Notes: generated from the sequence alone by a model not told the origin. Positions 47,461 to 60,439 are shown, counted from the stretch's first letter. The stretch is 64,000 bases of DNA from Neocallimastix lanati (nom. inval.) (GCA_016946835.1 JACVTC010000146.1:110001-174000); one strand, 5' to 3'. Numbers and translations: made by a program.

Positions 47461-48640
47461 TTAATTTCATTTTTCTCTCGTTTTCTTTTTATTACTTCTA
47501 GTGAGGTACTCATGTTGGTTATTAGTTTTTCTGGACTTGGCACATTTATTTTGTCTATTTAGCGATTTTCTTTTAAGAGAATTATTTTTATTTGCTTCAT
47601 TTACTTCGTCCTTTCTTTTAGTTGAATCAATAAGATTATTTGATGCATCTTTATTCAATTTATATTTGTTTAATTCAACTATAACATTATTTTCCTTACT
47701 TTTATCTTCACTTACAATTTCAGTGAGGGGTTTTCGCTAATGTCTTCCTTGTTTTTCACATTTTCACTAAAATTGTCATTTTCTAGAATTGTATCCAGGT
47801 TGAAAGTGGAGTATTGGTTTTTGATATTGGTTTCATTATTTTTGAATTTACCTGGGAAATCTTCATTATTGATATTATTTTCATGTTGCTTTTCACTGTT
47901 TATATTGCTTTTATTTACTTCATGTTCAGGTTTGGAATTTAAATTAAAAATATTATTTGTATTTGAATTATTTATCATTAAAAATTGAGCAATTTTTATT
48001 AACCTGTTTTTCTAAATGGTGGTGCATCAGTCCTATTATTTCTAGTAATTAAATTCAGGTGTTCATCATTATTATTTAAAGAAGAGTTATATTGAATATT
48101 ATTGTTTACGTTATTTATAATTTAAATTAGGATTTAAATTGTTTAATATATTTTGATTTACTTTATTTAAATTTCCAATTTTTATTTTGAATCAAAAATG
48201 ACTGAATGATAATCATTTAAATCATTTAAATAATTGTATTTATTTAAATTAATTATAATAATCATTGAAATGCTGATAATTTAAATTTTGATTGAAATTT
48301 GGATGATCATGGATGTGTCTGTTTGGCGGAATTCGATAATGAGATAAAGGAATTTTGTTGTTATAAAAAAAAATTAAATGTTTGGATAATATGGAATATG
48401 AATTAAATTTTGATTAAGGTTATGGAAATAATTTTGTTGACTGTTGACAGGTAAATTTAGAGAATTTAGTCTGTTAGTATCTGTTGTGTCACTGTAAGAA
48501 TTAAAGTTTGAATTGTTGTAATCTACAGGATTATTTATATTAAGATCAATATTGTTGTTATTGTTGTTATTGTTGTTAATGCCGTTAATATTTTGTGTGT
48601 CGTAGTTTTTATGTATGTCATCGATTTCCTCCTCAACTTC
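47460..48640 (-). pseudogene. Asn/Ser/Lys-rich linker of copia pol
   Basis: Open pieces at 47712-47978 and 47467-47658 (INNSNTNNIFNLNSKPEHEV; KRKDEVNEANKNNSLKRKSL) form a low-complexity linker between integrase and reverse transcriptase. It corresponds to the poly-Asn block of element 2 but is not homopolymeric. Confidence 0.6.
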
Positions 48641-49230
48641 AAAAAAAAAAGGGGAAAAGGGAATAGAAGAAGGATAAGAGGGTAGTGCAGAGACATTCAG
48701 AAAAGTGTCTTCGTAGAATTCGAACTACTTTTGAAGTGATGATTTTGTAATTGTAAAAATCGTAGATCCTATAAGCTGTATAGCTTGTGTCATCGTAACT
48801 GATAAAAATACCAAGAAGGGGTGAAATTATTGAGCTTTTTTTTCGAAGTTGCTTTGGTACATAATAAAAAACTAGACATCCAAAGACCTTGAATTTATTG
48901 TAATCTACCATTTTCGTTGTATAATAATTCATATAAGGAACTTGTTGGTTAATACCACCATTATGAGGTATCCTGTTATGTATATAATTTGCAGTACTGA
49001 TTGCATCTTCCCTGAATTGTCCATTAAATTTGGCTTTCTTTAGTATGACTTTTGCTGAATTAATAATTGCTTTTTTGAACCTTTCGGAGCAAAAGTGGGT
49101 TGTATGGGACAGTGAATTGTTGTATAATGCCTTCGTTATTACAGAGTTCTTCGAGGTTTGAATTTTTGAATTTTGTCCCATTGTCCGTTCTGATATACTT
49201 AATGTTTTTGTTGAATATGTTTTTCAATTT
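48639..49230 (-). pseudogene. Copia integrase, frameshifted
   Basis: The second catalytic motif RTDNGTKF and PYNP can be read near 49185-49110 in one frame. The ERF motif with the catalytic glutamate and the rest (STANYIHNRIPHNGGIN, KVFGCLVFYYVPKQ) are open in another frame at 48639-49181. The key residues are therefore largely kept, but a frame change separates them. The zinc-finger half and protease seem to be deleted between 49200 and 49280. Confidence 0.75.
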
Positions 49231-49271
49231 TTATTTATATTAAAAATTTCAGTACTAAAAAATTTTGTTTA

Positions 49272-50132
49272 TTACCAGAAATTTTTGTGGTTTTGCCTCG
49301 GAGTTTCGGTGGTAACATAATTTACTTCTGCTTCCGGAATATCATAATCATCCATGAAAACATCATATTGGTTGTATTGGCTATTTTCTGATTTTTCGAC
49401 ATTTTTCGCTACTTTTCTTGTTTTATTATGATAATTTTTTGTTGTTTCTTGTTTTACCATTTAGTTTGTTGTTTTTAATGCGGAAACATTCTTTTATGGA
49501 GTGCCCTATTTTTTCCACAAAATTGGCAGGTAATCTTTGGCTTACTTTATATCTTATTCTTATTCTTATTTCCGATAGAATATATCGTATTATAAGGCAC
49601 TTCTGTATACCTTGACTCTCTTATTTCCCTTTTCTAAAAAACTTTAATCTTGGAATAGTGTTTATGAAGTGCGTGGTACACTGTTCCCATTTTCCTTGAT
49701 AAGCATTGATATTGGTAGTAATTCTTAAAGAGGCAGGAAGGGCTTTGTTCAGGTGGTCAAATTTGTCATCATCCAACAAATTCTATCCAAGATTTTCTTT
49801 CATTTAGAAAGTACGGTCCGTATCTGATATTCTTCAACATTGTTTAGTCTTAGAACCATGCCCATGGAGTCGCTCCAAATTTTTTAGTTATTTCTTCCGG
49901 TTAAAGTAATTTCTTTGGACTTAATATATTTGTATATTTGGTATTTTTTGGGATTCTGATTGTTAACTAAATATCTTATAATTGTAGCTAAATCCTCATT
50001 ATCATCTCTCTCTTTATTTTTAGCCGTTTGTAATAAATGAACAGTGCTGGAGGATTATACACTATCATAAGATGATGGGTTTGACTCGTTAGATGATTTG
50101 TCCCTATTCTTTATACTGTATTTTCCAATCAT
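49272..50132 (-). pseudogene. Copia gag with zinc knuckle
   Basis: The gag start MIGKYSIKNRDKSSNESN is at 50132 and a stop follows after about 25 codons. Later pieces include ATIIRYLVNNQNPKKYQIYK. A CCHC zinc knuckle (CQFCGK then IGHSIKEC) lies at about 49530-49487, split by one base in an A run. The last part is open at 49272-49460. In an active element gag would bind element RNA through this knuckle. Confidence 0.65.
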
Positions 50133-50215
50133 TGTATGGTTATTATGTTATATAATTGTTTTATATTAATAGGTATTTTTTGTTGTAAATAAAAATGGTT
50201 GAATCAATTGAGACT

Positions 50216-50418
50216 TTTAATCTTTAAAGTTTTAATGATAAATTTTATTAATAAAGGACACCATTTTATTTATGGTATTATTATTACATACAATTATATA
50301 GTATAAATTAAATATAACAACACAAGGGCTATAAAATAATTCATAATACATGAAATGCATTTGTTAAAATTATACGCTTGACTACTACTAAGTTATTCAA
50401 ACCTTATTACATATGTAT
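50216..50418 (-). repeat. Truncated 5' LTR of copia element 3
   Basis: Matches 45711-45915 closely. The outer 65-70 bp of the LTR are missing, and the sequence passes at about 50418 straight into CotH duplicon B sequence (TATTTATACCTATAATAACA). Confidence 0.75.
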
Positions 50419-51771
50419 ACATAAATATGGTTATTTATACCTATAATAACATATATATATATATAAATATATTTATATCTATAATAATATACATATATGT
50501 AAATATTGTTTTATCCATCTAATCAAAGATTTTATTAAATAAAATAATTTTTGTAATTTTATTTAAAAAATAAGAAGACTATTATAAACATTTTTTTATT
50601 TTAAATTATATATTTAATGATTATGACAGTAAATTTATTTTTAAATATTTTTTATTATCTATTTTTTTTATATAAAAAAAATATAATAATAAAAAGTAAA
50701 CTTTGTAAGTATTATAGATATAAAATTTTAATAGAAAAAAATTAAAATTGTAGTAAAGATTACTAATTTATTATTTTGTATTATAATGAATTATAGAGAA
50801 TAAATATAAATAGTTATATAATCTTTCAGTGATCTCTTAAGTTAAATATATATATATATATATATTTATATGTATAAATTTTCATTAATGGAATATATTC
50901 AAACACTTTATTTTTAGATATTCATTTAATAACATAATAAGAATGACCATTACTATCAACAAATAAAAAAAAATTTAATAATTAATTAAATAATGTTATA
51001 TCTCCTTTCGTTTATATTTTATTATTTTAATAATATAAATCAAATTATATCAATTTAAAATAAAGAATATTCGTCAATCATTAATATCTTATAACATTAT
51101 ATTTGAAAAAAAAAAAAAAAATCTTTGAGAATAAACAACATTTTTAATTTTGATATCTTTTACATTGAAGTAATTATATTTAAAAAGATAAAAAAAATAA
51201 ATATATATAACTTATTTATTAAATAACACAATCATAATCTTAAAAATATATATACATATAATTAATAAAATAAAAAAATTTTAAATTATTTATACCATTT
51301 CTATAAAATATATTTATATATATTTTTTTGTTAAGTTTGCCTTATTTTATATCTATTTTTTTTATATAATTAATTTTTTTAATACTTTTATAGTTTTTTA
51401 TTTTATTATATCAATATAAAATAAAAAATGAATTAGATAATAAAGTTTACATTTATACTTAAAATTTAATATATTCTATATATTATATAATCAATAAATA
51501 ATTATATTTTGTTTTTTTGTTTTTCTGGATGAATATCTATAATCTAATTGTTTTTATTAATCTATTTTTTATATTGAATCTATTTATACTTATCTTTTTT
51601 TTTTTTTTTTTTTATAGTATTATTGATTTCATTATTTAAATAATTTTATTCATTTTATTAATAATTTTATTATTATTATTAATATAATTTTTTATTATTA
51701 TTTTTTTAATTTTTTTTTGTTTATTTTCAAAAAAAAAGTTTTTGATTGCAGTTTCCCTAATATATATTTAA

Positions 51772-53313
51772 TCAATTATTTTTTGATGAGGATTCATCAT
51801 CATTATCAAAACTATCATCATCTAATATAATTTCTAAAGCTTCAGTAGATTCATCTGAAGGTTCAGTATACTCTTCTACTTCATCTTCTTCATTTTGAGA
51901 AGGTAATGGGAAAGTACCAGGAACATAGGTTTTATCCATCCATGAAATTCTACCATTAATCCAGTCAACTAAACTTTGAACACTATACATTACCCATTCA
52001 GAGGTTTTAAGGTAATCTGATTCCATGGCAAGAGAATAATTGTATTCTTCAGATACATCATTTTTAATAGAATTAGAAACGGCTTGCCATCTCTCACAAA
52101 CTAATTCATAGAACCATGGTTCAGTGGTAAGAATGACAAACCATGGATTACTTCTATCTCCATATTTTTCAGTGAATGATGTATCTTGGAAAGTGCCAGC
52201 CCAGTATTCTTCATTACTGTCATTGTAAGTCCAATCGAAATCCCATGGAGCCGTCATTTGGAACTTTGGAATCTTACTATTTTTGGAAAAATCAATGGCA
52301 AAGAAGAAACTACCCTCACCAACATCATAATCATGAACAATTTCATAGAGAATGTACATATCAACGAAGGAATCAATATCAACTACGGCCTTAATGGTTT
52401 CTTCAGCACTAGTGAATGTAGCATTAACAAGGTTGTAATTTTCATCAAAAGTTTTGAAATCATTCTTTTTTGTGGCGTAATAAATAATTTTGAAAAGGTT
52501 TTCAGTGTAATTACCAATGAAGTCGACTTGTTCTTGACTATAGATATCATTCTTAAAGGTGTATTGAGCTTCAATAAATTTTCTGCTAACTCCGTTAATA
52601 TCAGTGACGGTAGCATCTTCGTAAGTGATATTGAAATAGTGGGGTTCTCTCTCATAGCAATTATCAATTTCAATAAAGTAACCGATATCGGTACCATTAT
52701 AATTCTTTTCTACAGGACTAACATTAACTCTCTTTTCATCAACTTCATATTGTTCGGTGAGAACGTAAATTCCTTGGAATACATCATTAACGTAAAGATT
52801 GACAAGTTGAGAATCTGTACAGAAGGCCTCATCTCTTAAAAGAGTTCTACCCATTTTTAAAGCAATATCAATACGAATTATATCCCAGTTAGATTTAATT
52901 AAAACCCAATTATTAAATTTTTCACCTTCATGAAGTCCAAGGAAACTTGTTTTCTCATCAAATTTGATTTTATATGGAACTGGATTGGCGAGGATCTTTT
53001 CAATATCACCATAATAGGCACTAGAATTACCTCTAATTCTAATTTTAGCAGAATTTTCTTTCATTTCAAGATCAGGACTAACATTGAAGGCATCCACGAC
53101 ACATTCAGTATAGGTTTCTCTGGAAAGAATATGTTCTGTATTATTTCTAGTAGAAATATTGATAACTGGAAGAAGTGAATCCTTTATAATTTCATCTTTA
53201 AATTGTTGCTTTTGAGCAGCATCAATATTAAGGGATTCATAGGTATTGATAGCAACAACCTTAACAGAAGAAGCAATAATAAAAGAAATTGCAATAAATA
53301 ATATAGATATCAT
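51772..53313 (-). CDS. Secreted CotH-kinase-like protein, copy B
   Basis: 513 residues, very close to copies A and D, with the same architecture: signal peptide (1-21), CotH domain with RGNSS, NLYVNDVFQGIY, PWDFDWTYNDSNEEYW and WINGRISWMD, and an acidic tail ending DDDSFDNDDESSSKNN. It shares with D many residues that differ from A (HEGEKFNNWVLIKSNWDIIR, YEVDEKRVNV, SEWVMYSVQSLVDW), so B and D are closer to each other than to A. The start ATG is preceded by the (ATT)n tract. Expected to be a secreted atypical kinase-fold protein; substrate unknown. Confidence 0.92.
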   Translation of the reverse strand: MISILFIAISFIIASSVKVVAINTYESLNIDAAQKQQFKDEIIKDSLLPVINISTRNNTEHILSRETYTECVVDAFNVSPDLEMKENSAKIRIRGNSSAYYGDIEKILANPVPYKIKFDEKTSFLGLHEGEKFNNWVLIKSNWDIIRIDIALKMGRTLLRDEAFCTDSQLVNLYVNDVFQGIYVLTEQYEVDEKRVNVSPVEKNYNGTDIGYFIEIDNCYEREPHYFNITYEDATVTDINGVSRKFIEAQYTFKNDIYSQEQVDFIGNYTENLFKIIYYATKKNDFKTFDENYNLVNATFTSAEETIKAVVDIDSFVDMYILYEIVHDYDVGEGSFFFAIDFSKNSKIPKFQMTAPWDFDWTYNDSNEEYWAGTFQDTSFTEKYGDRSNPWFVILTTEPWFYELVCERWQAVSNSIKNDVSEEYNYSLAMESDYLKTSEWVMYSVQSLVDWINGRISWMDKTYVPGTFPLPSQNEEDEVEEYTEPSDESTEALEIILDDDSFDNDDESSSKNN

Positions 53314-53464
53314 TTTATTATTATTATTATTATTATTTTGATTTAAATTATTAATTATTATTTTTTTTTTAAATATCTATTTTTATTTTTTCCTTTAAAT
53401 GATTTATTTATATATTTATTTATTTTTCTTTATTTTTAATTATTAATTCATTATTACTTTTTAA

Positions 53465-53500
<36 letters not shown>

Positions 53501-54338
53501 AAAAATAAGTACTTTTTTTTTATTTTATATAAAAAATAAAAATAAAATTAAAAGTTAAAATATTATAAATTTATTTTAATAATAAAATAATTACACCAAT
53601 AATATTTTAAATTTTATGTATTTAATAAAAAAAAATTTTTTTCTATCTTTCCTTTTTGTACATAACAAATAGTTTTAACTATATATATTAATATTATTAA
53701 ATATGTATTATATATTATTGAATATTATTAAATATATTTTAAATATATTTATATATTATTAAATAATTGTTAACTATTATTAAAAATATATTAAATATTA
53801 TTAAGTTATAATTCTGTTTATTGTTTATATTTACTATGGTTATAACTTTTTTTTTCATATTTTTTTTGTATAACCATATATTAATCTTAATTTTTTTTTA
53901 TTAATCATAGTAAAAAAGGTAAAAAAGGAAATTATAAAAAAAAAAAAAAAAAAAAAGAAAAAAGAAAAAGGGATAAAAAAACATTTATTATGAATTAAAG
54001 TTTAATTTTATTTTTAATTTTATTTATTTTTAAATTAAAACTCTTTTAATATGTTTTATTTTTCCTTTTTCCTTTTTTTTTAAAAAAAAAATTAAAATTA
54101 AAATTATTATTATATTAAATTCAATTAAAAAAAAAAAAAAAAAAAAAAAAAGAAAAAAAATTAAACTTTATTTATTAAAAATTATTTTTTCTATACTTCC
54201 AAAAAAGTTTGCTGAGAATTTTATTTTGTTTTATTTTTATTAAATGATTAACAGATAACATTTAATTTTATTTTATGTTTTATTAAAAAAAAAAAAAATT
54301 TAATAATTAAGATTGAATTCTATCACAAAATAAAAAAT

Positions 54339-54383
54339 TTGTACTACAACTTCATCCATGCATTCATGGTTGTACCATGAGAT
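54339..54383. promoter_or_regulatory. Conserved palindromic block upstream of CotH B
   Basis: The same hairpin-forming block as at 43879-43923 (TTCATGGTTGTACCATGAGA), at nearly the same distance from the gene (about 1.03 kb). It is absent from the shortened flank of pseudogene C. Confidence 0.35.
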
Positions 54384-54391
54384 TGACAAAT

Positions 54392-54930
54392 TAACATCTA
54401 ATTTATTATTATTTAAAGTTTCATTCTATAACAAATATTATTAAAATAAATATATTATAGTTATATAGATTATTAGGTATAAAATTATTAAATAGTTAAA
54501 TAGTAAAAAATTATATTAATAAAATAAAAAAAATAACTTGTAAACTGTTAATTATTTAGAAATGTTAAATACTTTAGTAAAAATTATTATTATTGGAAAT
54601 TACCTCAATTTAGAAAATTAATATAAATAGAAATATAAAATATTTATTTAATAAAATGTTACTAATTGTCCAGTAAAATTAGATAATAATAAAAAGAATG
54701 TTTAAAGGTTACTAATTAGCCTGTAAAATTAGTAAGTTATTAGAGGTTTACTAATTACCTTAAGAATTAGTTTTATAAATTTTTTATAATAAATAATTAA
54801 TAAAGTAAAAGGTTATAAAATAAATTTGTTTCTATTGAATGAATTTAAATATTTTTCTTTTAAATAATTTTATTTATGTATTAGATAAAGATGGGAAACA
54901 TGATATATACCATCTTTTATCATATTAACT
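54392..54930. other. Extra block present only in duplicon B
   Basis: Compared with A, where ACAAATTAACA is followed shortly by ATTACTTTGAAAATCAATAA (43960), about 540 bp intervene in B before the same sequence resumes (TTAACTACTTTGAAAATGAT). It contains GTTACTAATT- or GTTTACTAATT-type motifs three times (about 54659, 54708, 54755) and ATTATTTAAAGTTTCATTC. It is either an insertion in B or a loss from A. Confidence 0.5.
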
Positions 54931-56159
54931 ACTTTGAAAATGATTAATTAAAATTTTTTTTTTTTTATTTTTAAAATAAAAACTTTATTAAATTTTTTTA
55001 TTATAAATATAAAAATTTTTATTTTTCTATAATTTATTATAAAAAAAAAAAAAAAACATCCATTTAATGAAAATATATAGATATATATATTTATAAAATA
55101 CTATGACATAAATATTTATATTTAATTTTTATTTTTTTAATTAGTTAAAGTTTTTTTTTTTTTTAAAAAAATCTATTATTGTATATAAAAGATTTAATTA
55201 TTATATATAAAATTTAATAAAAGTTGTACAATGGCATAAATAAGTGAAGAATTAAAAAAACTATTATTTATTCATATTAAATTACTTTAAATATTAAATA
55301 AAAAGAATAAATTTTCACAAAAATACTTTTAATATTTTATATTTCACTTTCAAACTTTTTTTACTATTTTAATTAAATATTTAATTCATTCAAGATTTAA
55401 AATGTAATAGTAATTTAAAATTTCAAAAAAAAAAATTTTTTTATTTTTTTTGTTTAATCGAATTAAACAAGAATTTTTTTATATTTAAAAAACATCAATA
55501 TATATACTTATATATATAATGATGTTTTTTTTTTTTAAGTCTTTATATCGTATGATAAGATAAATAGGATATGTTTAAATAATTATTATAATTATAAAAA
55601 TTATCATATTTTGTGTTATTTGAGGCAAATTTTTAAACAGATTAAAAGTCTCATTTTAAAAGAAGTTCTTTAATTTTTATCAATTATATGAATGAATTAA
55701 ATAAATATATAAAAATACATAGAGAGATTGTAAAAATGTAATAAAATTTTAACCTCAAAAAAAAATAATAATAATAAATAAATAAATAAATAAAACAAAT
55801 AAAATAAGCATGATTATTAATAATTATTTTCTTTTCGTTTTTAAGACATTTCATTTTTAACTAATTTTTTTTTTTACTTTATGTTCCTTTTTCTTTTTTT
55901 GTTCCTGACTTTTTATTATCATTATTATTAATTATAGAAAAATTAATTATTTTTTTTTTAAATTAGTACATTTTTTTATTTCCTAAAATGATGGCATGAA
56001 TCACTCCAATTCCATTCTATTTTTAATAAAGAATTTATATAAATATAAATTATAAATATAAATATAAATATAAATATAAATAAATATAAATATAAATATA
56101 AATATAAACAATTAAAAATAGATATTGAAAATTAAATACATTCCAATATAGAAATTCAA

Positions 56160-56860
56160 ATAAATTCATTTTATCACCATAAAGTTTTCTAGATTATAAA
56201 AAAATTTAATTTTATATTAAAAAAAAAAAAAAAAACAGAAAATAAATAAATAATAAAATAAATAATAATTAAATAATAAATAATTAAATAATAAATCATA
56301 AATGATAATAAATAATAAATGTTAATAAATAATAAATAATTAAATAATAGAATAATTAAATAATAAAAAGAGTATTTATTAATGAATAATGGAATAATAA
56401 ATAATAAATAATAAAATATGTATTACATTTATATTAACTATTTTATAATTATTTATTATTAATATTTATATTTATATTTATTATTTATAGTTTTTATTTT
56501 ATACATAATTTTATAAATCTAAATAATAATTTATTACAATAGACATGAATCAATATATATCTTTATAATACATTTTTATATTATAATATATATTTTTATT
56601 AAAAAAAAATAAAATTAAAAAAAAAAAGGGTTAATTGAAATATGAAGATAGTACAAATTATTTCAATTTTTTTAAAAAAAAAATTTTCTTTTTCTACTGT
56701 AAAATTAATTTATTTTTAATTTATTTTTAATTAAAATATTAAAAATTTGGGTTAACGGAAAAAAAAAGATTTAATGTTTATTAAAAAAAAAAGTAACCCA
56801 ATGAAAAAACCAACAATCCAAAGTAATAAGAAGAAGAAATAAATAATAAATAATAAATAA
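56160..56860. other. Junction between duplicons B and C
   Basis: AT-rich with AATAAATAATAA-type repeats (56240-56420) and T/A runs. No gene or recognisable mobile element. Confidence 0.55.
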
Positions 56861-57853
56861 TAATTTTTTATTTTTGGATATATATATATGTTAATATATA
56901 TATTTTTATGTATAATAATATTTAAACTATACCTATAATAGCATATATATATATATATATAAATATTGTTATAATTTACCTATGCCTATAATAAAATACA
57001 TATATGTAAGTATTGTTTTATCCATCTAATCTTAAGATTTTATCAAATAAAATAATTTTTGTAATTTCATTTAAAAAATAAGAAGACTATTTTAAAACCT
57101 TTTTTATATTAAATTATATATTTAATGATTATGACAGTAAATCTATTCTTAAATATTTTTTATTATCTATTTTTTTTTTATATAAAAAAAATAATAAAAA
57201 GTAAACTATATAAGTATTATAGATTTAAAATTTTAATAGAAAAAAAATTAAAATTGTAGTAAAGATTACTAATTTATTATTTTGTATAATAATGAATTAT
57301 AGAGAATAAATATAAATAGTTATATAATCTTTCAGTGATCTCTTAAGTTAAATATATATATATATATATATGTATATGCATAAATTTTCATTAACGGAAT
57401 ATATTCAAATATTTAATTTTTAGATATTCATTTAATAACATAATAAAAACGACCATCACTATCAACAAATAAAAAAATTTAATAATTAATTAAATAATGT
57501 TATATCTCATTTCATTTATATTTTATTATTTTAATGATGTAAATCAAAATATATTAATTTAAAAAAAAAAGAATAATTGTTAATCATTAATATTTTATAA
57601 CATTATATTTTGAGGAAAAAAAAATCGTTGAGAATAAATAACATTTTTCATTTTAATATCTTTTATATTGAAGTAATAATATTTAAAAAGATAAAAAAAT
57701 AAATATATATAACTTGTTCATTAATTAACACAATCATAATCTTAAATATATATATATATAATTAATAAAATAAAAAAAAATGTCAAATTATTTATACCAT
57801 TTCTATAAAATTTAATATACTCTATAATATTATAAAATCAATAAATAATTATA

Positions 57854-57885
<32 letters not shown>

Positions 57886-58909
57886 GTTTTTTTGTATGAA
57901 TATCTAAAATCTGATAGTTTCTATTAATCTATTTGTTTTATTGATTCTATTTATATTTATATTTTTTTTATAATATTATTGATTTTATTATTTAAATAAT
58001 TTTATTCATTTAATTTATAATCTTTCATTATTATCATTTTATGTTATTTTTTTTTTTTAATTTTTTTTAGTTTATTTTCAATTAAAAAAAAATGTTTAAG
58101 ATTAAAGTTTCTCTAAAATATATATATATATTTATATATATATATATACATATATTTAATCAGTTATCTTCTGATGAAGATTCATCATCATCGAAATTAT
58201 CAAAACTATCATCATCTAATATAATTTCTTAAGCATCAGTAGATTCATCTGAAGTTTCAGTATATTCTTCTACTTCTTCTCCTTCATTTTGAGAAGGTAA
58301 TGAGAAAGTACCAGGAACATAGGTTTTATCCATCCATGAAATTCTACCATTAATCCAGTCAACTAAACTTTGAACACTATACATTACATATGGAGAGGTT
58401 TTAAGATAATCAGATTCCAAGGCAAGAGAATAATTGTATAAGAGTTCTATCCATTTTTGAAGCAATATCAATTCGAATTATATCCCAATTAGATTTAATT
58501 AAAACCCAATTATTAAATTTTTCACCCTCATGAAGTCCAAGGAAACTTGTTTTCTCATCAAATTTGATTTTATATGGAACTGGATTGGCAAGGATCTTTT
58601 CAATATCTCCATAATAGGCACTAGAATTACCTCTAATTCTAATTTTAGCAGAATTTTCTTTCATTTCAAGGTCAGGACTAACATTGAAGGCATCCACGAC
58701 ACATTCAGTATAGGTTTCTCTTGAAAGAATATGTTCTGTATTATTTCTAGTAGAAATATTTAACTGGAAGAAGGAATCCTTAATAATTTCATTTTTAAAT
58801 TGTTGTTTTTGAGAAGCATCAATATTAAGGGATTCATAAATGTTAATAGCAACAACCTTAACAGAAGAAGCAATAATAAAAGAAATTGTAATAAATAATA
58901 AAGATATTA

Positions 58910-58947
<38 letters not shown>

Positions 58948-60120
58948 TGATTTAAATTATTATTTATTATTTTTTTTTAAATATTTATTTTTATTTTTTT
59001 ACTTTATTTTATTTATTTTTATATTTAATTTTTAATTTCTTTATTTTAATTATTATTAAATTATTACTTTTTAATCTTTAAAAAGCAGTAATAATAAATG
59101 GATGAAATATAAAAAAAATATGTACTTTTTTGTTAAAGATGTTAATAAGATGATATTAAATTTTGAATGGAATTGAATTAATATAGCAATAAAAAACTAG
59201 AATAACGTGATTACAATAAATTTATTTCGAAACATAAATTTATTATAAACACATTATTTTAGATCACATTAAATTTTATCATGTTATAATTTTATATAAA
59301 TAATAAAAATAAAAATAAAAATAAAAATAATAATGTTTAAAATTAAAATATTATAAATTTATTTAAATAATAAAATAATTACACCAATATAATTTAAATT
59401 TATATATTTAAAAAAAAAAACATTTACTATTCTTCCTTTTGTACAGAACAAATAATTTTAACTATACATATTAACAAATATTATTAAATATGTATTATAT
59501 ATTATTAAATATTATTAAATATTATTAAATATTATTAAATATTTTAATATATTGATATATATTATTATGTAATAATTCTGAAATATAATTGTTTATTGTT
59601 TATATTTATGATGGTTACAACTCTTTCCATGTTTTATTTTATTAATCATGATGGTAAAAAAATTTATTATGATTCAAAGTTTAAAGTTTAAATTTATTAT
59701 TATTTATTATTATTGTTTTTTTTTATTTTCTTTTTTTTTTTTTTTATTTTCTTTTTTTTTTTTTAAATTAAATATTTTTTTTCCATTTTTAAAACTATTA
59801 TCATTTTAAATTTAATTAAAAAATAAATTAAAGAAAATGAAAATATTATAACTTTATTTATTACAAAAAAAACATCCATATATTGAAATATATATATATT
59901 TTTTATATATAAAATACTAAGAAATAAATAATTAATTTTTTTTTTAATTAGAATTTTTTTTTTAAATCCATTATTCCTGTCATACCATATATAAAAGTTT
60001 TAAAATAATAAAAATTTTTGAAACTTTTTATATATTAAATGAACAAGTTTTGATTGGTTAAATAGTTTTTCTCTTTAAATTTATTATACATTGAAACTTT
60101 AATTATTATAAATTAATGGA
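56860..60120 (-). repeat. CotH duplicon C
   Basis: A shorter copy: downstream flank (56870-58159), decayed gene (58160-58910) and a shortened upstream flank, matching A and B again at TTATTCCTGTCATACCATAT (59970). A block of about 150 bp at 59138-59290 (GATGATATTAAATTTTGAAT through ATTAAATTTTATCATGTTAT) is absent at the matching place in D. Confidence 0.8.
58160..58910 (-). pseudogene. CotH pseudogene, copy C
   Basis: Collinear with copies A, B and D but clearly dead. The start codon is changed from ATG to ATA at 58910-58908. Two bases are lost near 58760 (GATAACTGGAA to TAACTGGAA on the plus strand), shifting the frame. An internal deletion joins the segment ending at residue ~157 (MDRTL) to the segment starting at residue ~425 (YNYSLALES), removing about 0.8 kb and again shifting frame at about 58438. 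A premature stop falls near 58230 (TDA then TAA). The lost part includes the PWDFDWTY active-site region. Remaining open pieces are 58410-58697 and 58229-58471. Confidence 0.93.
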
Positions 60121-60439
60121 TAATATAAAAAATAAAAATAAAAATAAAAATGAAACAAAATGAAAGGAAAGGAAAAAAAATTTCCAAAATTATTAAAAAA
60201 AAAAAATAAAGTTAAATTAAATAATATGAATAAGAATTAAAAACAATTGTTAATAATAATAATCTTTTTTTTTTTTATTTCTGATATAAGATAATATTTA
60301 TAATGTTTCCCATTTTTATCTAATATACTGTAATATTAATTTATTTTTAATATATTTTTATTTAAAATATTTAAAAATAAAGTTCATCCAGCTTAATTAA
60401 TATTTAATATTTTATTATAGTAATAATATATAAAATATA

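Larger units (their letters stand above)
45711..50418 (-). mobile_element. Ty1/copia retrotransposon (element 3), structurally complete but mutated
   Basis: On the minus strand: truncated 5' LTR (50418-50216), gag from 50132, zinc knuckle (about 49530-49487), integrase (about 49200-48640), Asn-rich linker (48640-47460), reverse transcriptase with intact YVDD (46923-46940), RNase H (46440-45996), polypurine tract, and 3' LTR. It lies exactly between CotH duplicons A and B. Frameshifts and stops occur in each domain, so it cannot move itself, but it is the best preserved of the retroelements here. Confidence 0.85.
50420..56160 (-). repeat. CotH duplicon B
   Basis: Matches duplicon A through the gene and both flanks (for example AAGAATGACCATTACTATCA downstream, TTAACCTCAAAAAAAAATAA at the upstream end). 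It differs by an extra block of about 540 bp at 54392-54930 and lacks about 500 bp present in A near 44200-44770. Confidence 0.85.

Noticed and set aside
47740-47988. Plus-strand frame with hydrophobic, signal-like stretches
   Set aside because: It is the opposite strand of the Asn/Lys-rich copia linker; AAT/AAA codons read backwards give Ile/Phe/Leu.
52186-52839. 217-codon open frame opposite CotH B (similar ones opposite A and D)
   Set aside because: It is a mirror frame of the conserved CotH coding strand, kept open because its sister genes are nearly identical; it has no domain of its own.
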